A stretch of 5,976 nt of DNA from Candidatus Delongbacteria bacterium (GTDB lineage Bacteria > UBA4055). A program made the translations under genes and the position numbers. This document shows, one piece after another, positions 1 to 5,758 of this stretch. Below the pieces are notes generated by a model. It did not search any database and was not told where the DNA came from. It saw only the letters and a program-made list of their open reading frames with translations. The stretch covers positions 1-5,976 of the forward strand of contig WTAK01000042.1 of assembly GCA_013139625.1 (NCBI GenBank), given 5' to 3'. Position 1 is the stretch's first letter. Each line of letters begins with the position of its first letter.

Positions 1-188
1 GAATCATTATTGATCGTAAACTTCTTAACAGGATTAAAATTCAGTTTTTCCACAGTAGGTATATTCTTATTCTTGTAGGTTTTTATACCATTTTTTTCAG
101 TAACAGTGCAAGTCTCTACTTTCTTTGTACAACTGACCAATAAAACAATGCTGATCATACCTAATAAGACTATTATTCTCCTCTTCAT
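1..188 (-). CDS. Lipoprotein, N-terminal part (gene continues beyond left edge)
   Basis: Reading the minus strand from the ATG at 188-186 gives 62 complete codons open to the window edge. The product begins MKRRIIVLLGMISIVLLVSC: basic n-region (K2, R3, R4), hydrophobic core about residues 5-18, and lipobox L-V-S-C with the lipidated cysteine at C20. It is therefore expected to be exported by Sec, lipidated and cleaved by signal peptidase II. Residue +2 is Thr, which in enterobacterial rules would favour the outer membrane; whether that rule holds here is unknown. The start is supported by a GGAGAG ribosome binding site six bases upstream. The mature part (TKKVETCTVTEKNGIKTYKN, then an IPTVEKLNFNPVKKF stretch) is polar and resembles the opening of 6-bladed beta-propeller lipoproteins of FCB-group bacteria. 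That family guess is weak because the diagnostic part lies outside the window. It lies downstream of mlaF in the same direction but 138 bases away, so it is probably a separate unit. Confidence 0.82.
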   Translation of the reverse strand, partial: MKRRIIVLLGMISIVLLVSCTKKVETCTVTEKNGIKTYKNKNIPTVEKLNFNPVKKFTINND

Positions 189-194
189 TTTAGG

Positions 195-200
195 CTCTCC
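195..200 (-). promoter_or_regulatory. Ribosome binding site of the lipoprotein gene
   Basis: The minus strand reads GGAGAG, then six bases, then ATG. This is the best Shine-Dalgarno match among the minus-strand genes and fixes the lipoprotein start at 188. Confidence 0.75.
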
Positions 201-287
201 AATATATTAATGTTATTGAATAAATATGTAATGTATTTTTAGGTGATGCTTGGTTGTGATGATTCGTGCGGTGGAAATTTCAAGATT

Positions 288-316
288 AAAATAAGGAAAT
301 ATCACTAATTACGCAA
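288..316 (-). promoter_or_regulatory. Possible sigma70-like promoter in the mlaF-lipoprotein gap
   Basis: On the minus strand TTGCGT (316-311) and TATTTT (293-288) are separated by 17 bases. Transcription would start near 281, giving a leader of about 90 bases to the lipoprotein ATG. The match is partial and AT-rich DNA yields such pairs by chance. No convincing terminator hairpin was seen between mlaF and this site, so read-through from the mla operon is also possible. Confidence 0.25.
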
Positions 317-326
317 CAAAAATCAC

Positions 327-1064
327 TTACGATATAAATTGTTGTATAACCGGATCAGCAGATGCCTCGATCTCTTGGATATTCCCATCAAAGATTATTC
401 TGCCTTCATGGATCATAATAACCCTATCAGCGATCTTCCTAACTGATCTCATATCATGAGTGATCACAATCGAAGTAAGATTATACTTGGAGTTCATATC
501 TAAAATAAGGTCGTTAATGATATCTGAAATTACAGGATCTAACCCTGTGGTAGGTTCATCATAGAGAAGAACTTCAGGTGCCTGCATAACAGCTCTTGCC
601 AGTGCAACTCTTTTCTTCATCCCTCCAGAAAGCTCAGAAGTATGCAATTTTTCAATTCCCTCCATGCCTACCAAAGATAATTTCTCAGAGATCTCTTTCT
701 TAACATCATCAAGTTTAAGGTTCGTATGCTCAGTTAAAGGTAAAGCTAAATTTTCTTCAACGCTCATAGAATCAAATAGGGCACCTGATTGAAAAAGCAT
801 TGCAACTTTCTTTCTCAGAGAATAAATATCCTTATTATTCAGATGTAAAATATTTCTACCCTCAAAGGTAACTTCACCTTTATCAGGCTCAAGTAAGCCA
901 TTCAAATGTTTTATAAGAACGGATTTTCCAATTCCTGATCTGCCGATCACGCAAAGTATCTCGCCTTCAAAGATATCAAAACTAACATCCTTTAAAACAT
1001 CTTTAGTTCCAAATGATTTGGATAAGTTCTTTATTGAAAATAATATTTTGTTAGAATGTTCCAT
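327..1064 (-). CDS. mlaF: MlaF-type lipid ABC transporter, ATP-binding protein
   Basis: This is the cytoplasmic ATPase that powers the MlaE permease, in the Mla/Ttg2 family that moves phospholipids or other hydrophobes across the periplasm. The 245 residues hold a complete ABC domain: Walker A GRSGIGKS (41-48), Q-loop Gln92 in FQSGALFDSM, signature LSGGM (145-149), Walker B VLLYDE (165-170) with Glu170, D-loop GLDP (174-177) and switch His203 in ITHD. The FQSGALFDSMSVxEN stretch after Walker A and the DPxxxQF ending are typical of MlaF/Ttg2A rather than of amino-acid importers. The protein stops at DPVIQQFIS and lacks the C-terminal extension of roughly 25 residues that E. coli MlaF (269 aa) uses to contact the second ATPase. 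The ATG at 1064 lies 16 bases after the mlaE stop, with only a weak AGAG upstream, so translation may be coupled to mlaE. No MCE gene follows. Confidence 0.93.
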   Translation of the reverse strand: MEHSNKILFSIKNLSKSFGTKDVLKDVSFDIFEGEILCVIGRSGIGKSVLIKHLNGLLEPDKGEVTFEGRNILHLNNKDIYSLRKKVAMLFQSGALFDSMSVEENLALPLTEHTNLKLDDVKKEISEKLSLVGMEGIEKLHTSELSGGMKKRVALARAVMQAPEVLLYDEPTTGLDPVISDIINDLILDMNSKYNLTSIVITHDMRSVRKIADRVIMIHEGRIIFDGNIQEIEASADPVIQQFIS

Positions 1065-1080
1065 TATCTCTGTTCTTAAT

Positions 1081-1848
1081 TTATAACATTATTAATGCTA
1101 TTACCAGATCCGCAATAAGTATCAGAACCGATGAAAGTACAAAGGCTTTTACAGTGGCTTTACCAACACCTTCTGCCCCACCTCTTGCTTCAAATCCTAC
1201 ATAGATCCCAACGGTAGAAATTATCCCGCCAAATACAGCTGTTTTGACTAATCCTATAGTAACATCCATTATATCAAAATAATTTTGTACTTCGTTGAAG
1301 AATTCATTAAAATTCAGATCAAAGAATATATGAGAGATCAAAAATCCACCCATAACGCCTATAAAATTTGCGAAGATCACTGCTATAGGCAACATTATAA
1401 TAGCTGCGACAAATCTTGGTACTGCTAAGAATTCTATTGGTTCTATTGCCATTGATTTTAAAGCATCTATCTGCTCGGTCACTTTCATTGTACCTATTTC
1501 AGCTGCAATTGAAGCTCCATATCGACCAGCCATTATAACACCTGTTAAAACTGGACCTAATTCCATTACCATCATTTTATAGACTGACACACCAAGATAG
1601 GTTAATGGTACAAGATCTACCATTTGCTCACCTGTCTGATACGCAGTAACCGTACCGGTAAAGAATGCAACACTGATTATAAGAATAATTGATTTTACGC
1701 CTACTTCAAAAGCTTGGTTGAAAAATAGATCTCTTCTCTTTAAAACAGTAAAACTCTTTAAAAGCGTATTTTTTGATAAATTAATATATTTACCTGCTTC
1801 TACAAAGAAAGTGATATAAAATCTGCCAATTATCTCAAAAATTTTCAT
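1081..1848 (-). CDS. mlaE: MlaE-type lipid ABC transporter permease
   Basis: Inner-membrane permease of the Mla-type lipid transporter (MlaE/DUF140 family), forming a dimer with two MlaF ATPases beneath it. The 255 residues match the usual family length (about 260). The family signature is intact: ELGPVLTGVIMAGRYGASIA continuing through AEIGTMKVTEQIDAL (96-130), followed by the P-x-F-LAVPR segment (137-145) and a C-terminal GFEARGGAEGVGKATVKAFV (218-237). Residues 1-45 form an amphipathic N-terminal region. Hydrophobic membrane segments lie near 50-72, 98-110, 144-173, 198-218 and 235-254. The start at ATG 1848 is firm because a TAA stop directly precedes it in frame. It is the first gene of the mlaE-mlaF operon and is divergent from the SNF2 gene. 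No MlaB (STAS), MlaC or MlaD gene is present in the window. Confidence 0.93.
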   Translation of the reverse strand: MKIFEIIGRFYITFFVEAGKYINLSKNTLLKSFTVLKRRDLFFNQAFEVGVKSIILIISVAFFTGTVTAYQTGEQMVDLVPLTYLGVSVYKMMVMELGPVLTGVIMAGRYGASIAAEIGTMKVTEQIDALKSMAIEPIEFLAVPRFVAAIIMLPIAVIFANFIGVMGGFLISHIFFDLNFNEFFNEVQNYFDIMDVTIGLVKTAVFGGIISTVGIYVGFEARGGAEGVGKATVKAFVLSSVLILIADLVIALIML

Positions 1849-1862
1849 TTATAACTTGGTTA

Positions 1863-1892
1863 ATTATAGTTAAGTGTAAAATTTATCAGTAA
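1863..1892 (-). promoter_or_regulatory. Candidate promoter of the mlaE-mlaF operon
   Basis: The minus strand has a perfect TATAAT (1868-1863) with TTACTG (1892-1887) 18 bases upstream. Transcription would begin near 1856, only about eight bases before the mlaE ATG, giving a nearly leaderless mRNA with no Shine-Dalgarno. An alternative pair further upstream on the same strand is TTGATT, 17 bases, TAAATT (-35 at about 1906-1901, -10 at about 1883-1878), which would give a leader of about 25 bases. Confidence 0.4.
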
Positions 1893-1940
1893 TTAATATA
1901 AAAATCAAGGTAATTTAGGGATTATATTGAAAAATTACTC

Positions 1941-1969
1941 TTGCGCAATTCACAAAGATTTCTTATGTT
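1941..1969 (+). promoter_or_regulatory. Candidate promoter of the SNF2-SWIM operon
   Basis: TTGCGC (1941-1946), 17 bases, then TATGTT (1964-1969) form a sigma70-like pair. Transcription would start near 1976 and leave a leader of about 20 bases that includes the AAAGG ribosome binding site. The -35 box lies in the short palindrome TTGCGCAA (1941-1948). Confidence 0.4.
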
Positions 1970-1988
1970 CATTAATTATTATTAACCC

Positions 1989-1993
1989 AAAGG
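1989..1993 (+). promoter_or_regulatory. Ribosome binding site of the SNF2 helicase gene
   Basis: AAAGG lies four bases before the ATG at 1998. An in-frame TAA at 1983-1985 excludes any start further upstream, so the site and the start support each other. Confidence 0.5.
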
Positions 1994-1997
1994 TACA

Positions 1998-4901
1998 ATG
2001 CGTAAATATATTTTTCATACCGATTTCCAATATTCTGTAAGCAAAGATTGTTATCTTGTTTGGTTAGAGATATTAGACGAAGACAAAAGCATCAATAAGT
2101 TTGGTACTAAGGAAGATATCAATGATCTGTTTTTCAAGAACAGTATATCAACTTATGATACCGTAAGTACCGATTTCTACATTCCTCATTACAAAAATGT
2201 TCGGATGCTAGATTCTTATGATGAGGAATTATATCCTGAATTAGAAGCAGAACTTGAACAAGTCATGTTCTTAAAGAAGTATGTAGACTGTGCTCTTGTA
2301 CCATTTTACGACTATTCATATTTTGTTAAACAAGTTAACCTGATGAAAAACACTGATTATTCAGTATCAAAATCTTTTCAGTTTTATACTAAATTCAATA
2401 TATTTATTAGAAAATTGATAGAGAAGAAATATTTCATCCCGGGTTTCTACAGAGAAGATGGTGAAGATGAATATGAATTTAGCTATTATCCTTATTTTAC
2501 AAATCAGATCAAACAAAAATTAAAAATATTCATGGATAACATTCCATTAATTTCTATAGTTGATAAAGGTGCTATCGAAAATAAAAAGGAGTTTATAAAC
2601 AATTTACTCCGTTCTCAAATGAATTCAATTATTCAATATTTACTTACAAAAGGGGATGCTTCTGAGTATGTTGACAGGATATTAAGATCAAGTAATCTTG
2701 CACATTTGGTAATAAAGAATGAGAATGTAAAAATATGTGACTATAATTTTGAAGAATGGAAGAACTGGGTATCTACGATAACTTCAAATTACAAATTTGT
2801 TCTTAGCTTCAGCGAAACTGATGATCAATGCTGGAGAATAAATTATGGACTAAAAGATGAAGATAAGATCATTAGTGCAGAAGAAATATATAAAGGTAGT
2901 AATGAATTAATAACATTCTTCATTTCTGAACTTATACGTGCCTCTCAGTTCACTCAATATATCAAAGATTCATTGTTGTCACCTAAGCCTGAATTTGTAG
3001 ATCTCACAGAACAGGAATTATTAAGATTTCTAAAATATGATACAAATGACCTAAAGAAAAACAGGATTATTGTACTTTATCCTAAATTCTTTAAAGGTAT
3101 TAAAAAGTTGAGAGCAAAAGTTTCATTTCAGAGAAGATCATATGCTACTATGTCAAAAGGAATGATGTCAAATCTTATATTGGACTTTAGATGGAAACTC
3201 TTTGCAGGGAAAAAAGAGATTGAGATAAAAAGGATTGAAAAACTTTTAGCCGAAGATAAAGAATTTGTCAGGATAGATAATGAATATATAGAACTTGATT
3301 TAAAAGCACTTAAAAGAATTATTGCAGGACTTAAATCTGAGGAAGAAAGATTTGAAAATGGAATATCATTTTTCGAGGCATTGAATTATGATATATCAGA
3401 TGATTTCGAAATAGATAAAACACATCTATTGGATGATCTTATGAGTAAAGAATCATCTGATGAAATTTTTAAGATCGACTCTGAGATCGAAGGATTTCAT
3501 GGCACATTAAGAAAATATCAGGAAGATGGTGTCGCTTTCATTAAATTCTTAGATAATATGGGTCTGAGTGTTATACTGGCTGATGATATGGGATTGGGTA
3601 AGACAATACAGATCATTGCATTATTGCTCCTGAAAAAGCCTGTAAAACCTGTACTGATCGTAACTCCAACTACCCTTTTGTATAATTGGGAACTTGAAAT
3701 AAAGAAGTTTGCACCTACGATCAAATCATATCTTCACTACGGAGTAAACAGGAAGAAAGACATTAAAGATATCGTTAAAGATTTCAATGTAATTCTTTGT
3801 AGCTATGGAGTGGTAAAACGTGATCTTGATATGTTCCTGAAATATTCTTTCGATTCGATCATAATTGATGAAGCTCAATATATAAAGAATCCTTTAAGTG
3901 ACCAGGCAAAAGCGGTAAAACAACTTATTGGGGACAATAAATTTGCTCTGACAGGAACACCGATTGAAAATAGGCTTATGGAGCTTTGGTCTATAATGGA
4001 TTTTGTAAACCCGGGTTTACTTCTTGATTCAAATCAATTTCTTAAAAAGTATGAAATTCCTATTATGAAGAATGATGATGAAACTAAGAAAGAGCAGCTT
4101 TATGGAGTAATATCTCCATTTGTTCTCAGAAGAATGAAAACAGATAAAAACATCATTACAGATCTACCAGAAAAACAGGAAACTAAGATATATCTTCCAT
4201 TGACTGATGAACAGATAGTATTGTACGATAAAGAAATAAGCCAGGTAGAAAAAGATTTTGGGAGTGGCAACAAGTTAAAATCCAAGATGAATATGCTTGC
4301 AGTTATCACACGTTTAAAGCAGATCTGCAATCACCCCGTAAACTACCTGAAAGATGGTTCTACTGACCTTTATGGAAGATCTTCAAAATTAGACTCATTA
4401 AGACAGATGATCAAAACTATTGATCAAGAGGAAAGAAAGACTTTGATCTTTACTCAATTCGTCCAATCCGGCAAGTTGATAAAGTCACACCTTGAAGATT
4501 CTCTAGGAAAGGATATACTTTTCTTTCACGGAGGATTAAACTTGAATAAACGAAGAGATATGGTTGAAAGATTTGAAACAGACAAAAATGTTCCGGCAAT
4601 GGTATTATCTCTTAGAGCAGGTGGTTTAGGATTGAATTTAACTGCGGCAAACTATGTTTTCCATTATGATAGATGGTGGAATCCTGCTGTTGAAAATCAA
4701 GCTGTTGATAGAGTTCACAGGATTGGACAAACTAGAAACACATTCGTATATAAATTTATCATAAAAGATTCTCTTGAAGAGAGGATCGATGAACTTATAG
4801 AATCAAAGATAAAACTTTCAGATGGGATCATTCCTAAGGGAGAAAGCATTATATCTGAACTATCTGAGAAAGAGTTCATAAAATTAATTCGAAGGATGTA
4901 A
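1998..4901 (+). CDS. SNF2-family helicase/translocase with DUF3670-like segment
   Basis: This is an ATP-dependent SWI2/SNF2 motor, expected to translocate on double-stranded DNA and remodel bound protein. The 967 residues have three parts. Residues 1-330 are polar, rich in Tyr, Phe, Asp and Lys, and carry no domain I recognise. Residues about 330-460 (LRAKVSFQRRSYATMSKGMM, then an LDFRWKLFAGKKEIE run and IELDLKALKR) resemble the DUF3670 segment that precedes the motor in many bacterial SNF2 proteins. Residues about 500-945 hold the motor: Q-motif region LRKYQEDGVAF (504-514), motif I DDMGLGKT (529-536), Ia LIVTPTTLLYNW (553-564), II DEAQ (624-627), III LTGTPIENR (651-659), IV LIFTQF (816-821), V SLRAGGLGLNLTAANYV (871-887) and VI DRVHRIGQTR (904-913). 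All catalytic residues appear intact. An in-frame stop just upstream fixes the start. The SWIM gene follows after 4 bases. B. subtilis YwqA/YwqB and actinobacterial HelZ-like loci are comparable; the physiological role is unproven. Confidence 0.95.
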   Translation: MRKYIFHTDFQYSVSKDCYLVWLEILDEDKSINKFGTKEDINDLFFKNSISTYDTVSTDFYIPHYKNVRMLDSYDEELYPELEAELEQVMFLKKYVDCALVPFYDYSYFVKQVNLMKNTDYSVSKSFQFYTKFNIFIRKLIEKKYFIPGFYREDGEDEYEFSYYPYFTNQIKQKLKIFMDNIPLISIVDKGAIENKKEFINNLLRSQMNSIIQYLLTKGDASEYVDRILRSSNLAHLVIKNENVKICDYNFEEWKNWVSTITSNYKFVLSFSETDDQCWRINYGLKDEDKIISAEEIYKGSNELITFFISELIRASQFTQYIKDSLLSPKPEFVDLTEQELLRFLKYDTNDLKKNRIIVLYPKFFKGIKKLRAKVSFQRRSYATMSKGMMSNLILDFRWKLFAGKKEIEIKRIEKLLAEDKEFVRIDNEYIELDLKALKRIIAGLKSEEERFENGISFFEALNYDISDDFEIDKTHLLDDLMSKESSDEIFKIDSEIEGFHGTLRKYQEDGVAFIKFLDNMGLSVILADDMGLGKTIQIIALLLLKKPVKPVLIVTPTTLLYNWELEIKKFAPTIKSYLHYGVNRKKDIKDIVKDFNVILCSYGVVKRDLDMFLKYSFDSIIIDEAQYIKNPLSDQAKAVKQLIGDNKFALTGTPIENRLMELWSIMDFVNPGLLLDSNQFLKKYEIPIMKNDDETKKEQLYGVISPFVLRRMKTDKNIITDLPEKQETKIYLPLTDEQIVLYDKEISQVEKDFGSGNKLKSKMNMLAVITRLKQICNHPVNYLKDGSTDLYGRSSKLDSLRQMIKTIDQEERKTLIFTQFVQSGKLIKSHLEDSLGKDILFFHGGLNLNKRRDMVERFETDKNVPAMVLSLRAGGLGLNLTAANYVFHYDRWWNPAVENQAVDRVHRIGQTRNTFVYKFIIKDSLEERIDELIESKIKLSDGIIPKGESIISELSEKEFIKLIRRM
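4891..4896 (+). promoter_or_regulatory. Ribosome binding site that decides the TTG start of the SWIM gene
   Basis: GAAGGA sits inside the last codons of the SNF2 gene, nine bases before the TTG at 4906. The frame has a stop at 4885-4887 and no ATG until residue 87, so this site and the TTG start are the only arrangement that keeps the conserved N-terminal WW motif. The overlap suggests translational coupling with the helicase. Confidence 0.6.
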
Positions 4902-4905
4902 GGCT

Positions 4906-5700
4906 TTGGAAAACAACGATAACGACAATAGCAATAATAATCAAGAGCACAATTGGTGGCACTATGTTCTCTATGAAAAATTCTATGAGAATAGTAACAT
5001 AACCAAATTCAATCTCGGCAGAAAATTATTCAATAAAAGGGCTATCTCCTATTTCGATATTGAAGATAGAACTGTTGAAGCTGTTGTGTTCGATGGGAAG
5101 AAAGGGTATTTCGAGGTAGAGATAGAATTTAAACCCATAGCCGGTATTCTAAGAGAAAAGCTAATGGAACTTATCAAAGATAGAATGGATCATGTATTAG
5201 ATATAATAAATGGTAAGTTTAGTAAAGAATTCTATGAAGAGCTGAAAGAAAATGGGATTGAGATCTTTCCAGGTTGGGCTAATTTCTCATATAAATGTAA
5301 CTGCAAAAAATCTAAGAAATGTGATCATGTCGCAACTGTTTTACATAGAATAATCAATGAAGTTACTTTTAATCCTATTCTTATTTTTGAACTCAGGGGT
5401 ATTTCTATTGAAAACATCTATCAAATAATCCTGGATGATGATGATTTTGAACTCAGTGATATTGAATTGCCTAAAGAGCTTACTAATTCATACTATGATG
5501 TAGGTAGAACTCCTCATGACGAGGCAAGTATTAAAGTAGCACGATATTATGGTAATGATATTCCTTTTACAGATGCAGATGATATAAAAGAGTCATACTT
5601 GAGATTTTCTCAAATTTATCATGGAAAGATCAGAGATGAATTCTATGATATTTATGAAGATATTACACGATATTTGAAGCAGAATATTAAGAAATTTTAA
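4906..5700 (+). CDS. SWIM zinc-finger protein, partner of the SNF2 helicase
   Basis: Likely a nucleic-acid- or protein-binding partner of the adjacent SNF2 motor. Of the 264 residues, 1-16 are an Asn/Asp-rich low-complexity start (MENNDNDNSNNNQEHN). Next comes the Trp-Trp pair (17-18) and the GRKLFNKRAI segment (38-47), which correspond to the WWG-W and GR-YAR-G motifs of this family. The zinc site is C131-x-C133-x5-C139-x-H141 (KCNCKKSKKCDH), the SWIM pattern CxCxnCxH. It is followed by VATVLHRI and by FNPILIFELRGISIEN (155-170), matching the D-P-LLF-LRG segment seen downstream of SWIM fingers in SNF2-linked proteins. A short acidic run DDDD is at 177-180, and the C-terminal 70 residues are unfamiliar. 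The start is TTG, supported by GAAGGA upstream. It is cotranscribed with the helicase. Family assignment is strong; function is inferred only from pairing. Confidence 0.9.
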   Translation: MENNDNDNSNNNQEHNWWHYVLYEKFYENSNITKFNLGRKLFNKRAISYFDIEDRTVEAVVFDGKKGYFEVEIEFKPIAGILREKLMELIKDRMDHVLDIINGKFSKEFYEELKENGIEIFPGWANFSYKCNCKKSKKCDHVATVLHRIINEVTFNPILIFELRGISIENIYQIILDDDDFELSDIELPKELTNSYYDVGRTPHDEASIKVARYYGNDIPFTDADDIKESYLRFSQIYHGKIRDEFYDIYEDITRYLKQNIKKF

Positions 5701-5706
5701 AAGAAT

Positions 5707-5741
5707 AAAAAAAGATCAGAAATCAATTCTGACCTTTTTTT
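5707..5741. terminator. Bidirectional rho-independent terminator
   Basis: A 15-base stem (5707-5721 with 5727-5741) has one internal A/C mismatch at 5715/5733 and a five-base loop (ATCAA). The core TCAGAA/TTCTGA is flanked by AAAAAAAG on the left and CTTTTTTT on the right, so each strand reads hairpin followed by a U-run. It begins seven bases after the SWIM stop and lies 17 bases past the stop of the convergent surface-protein gene, serving both. Confidence 0.88.
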
Positions 5742-5758
5742 GCTTCTCCCCTGCCACT

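Noticed and set aside
189..326. A small RNA, tRNA or terminator hairpin between mlaF and the lipoprotein gene
   Set aside because: No cloverleaf and no stable inverted repeat with a T-run was found. Only short direct repeats of ATCACT (301-306 and 322-327) are visible, probably by chance.
1966..1986. Imperfect palindrome GTTCATTAATTATTATTAAC upstream of the SNF2 gene
   Set aside because: The pairing is AT-only and interrupted, as expected often in such AT-rich DNA. It is not enough to call an operator.
3518..3724. Minus-strand open frame of 68 codons inside the SNF2 gene
   Set aside because: It lies antisense to the conserved helicase motifs I and Ia, has no ribosome binding site and no recognisable product.
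4100..4330. Minus-strand open frame of 76 codons inside the SNF2 gene
   Set aside because: It is antisense to an intact conserved gene. Its hydrophobic look follows from the codon composition of the opposite strand.
1998..4901. RapA (RNA polymerase recycling factor) as identity of the helicase
   Set aside because: The motor is related, but the N-terminal region does not look like the RapA Tudor-like domains, and the DUF3670-like segment and SWIM neighbour point to a different subfamily.
1998..5700. Classification of the helicase operon as a DISARM-type or other named defence system
   Set aside because: SNF2 proteins occur in such systems, but no methyltransferase, phospholipase D-like, DUF1998 or other partner is present. 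Only the SWIM protein accompanies it.
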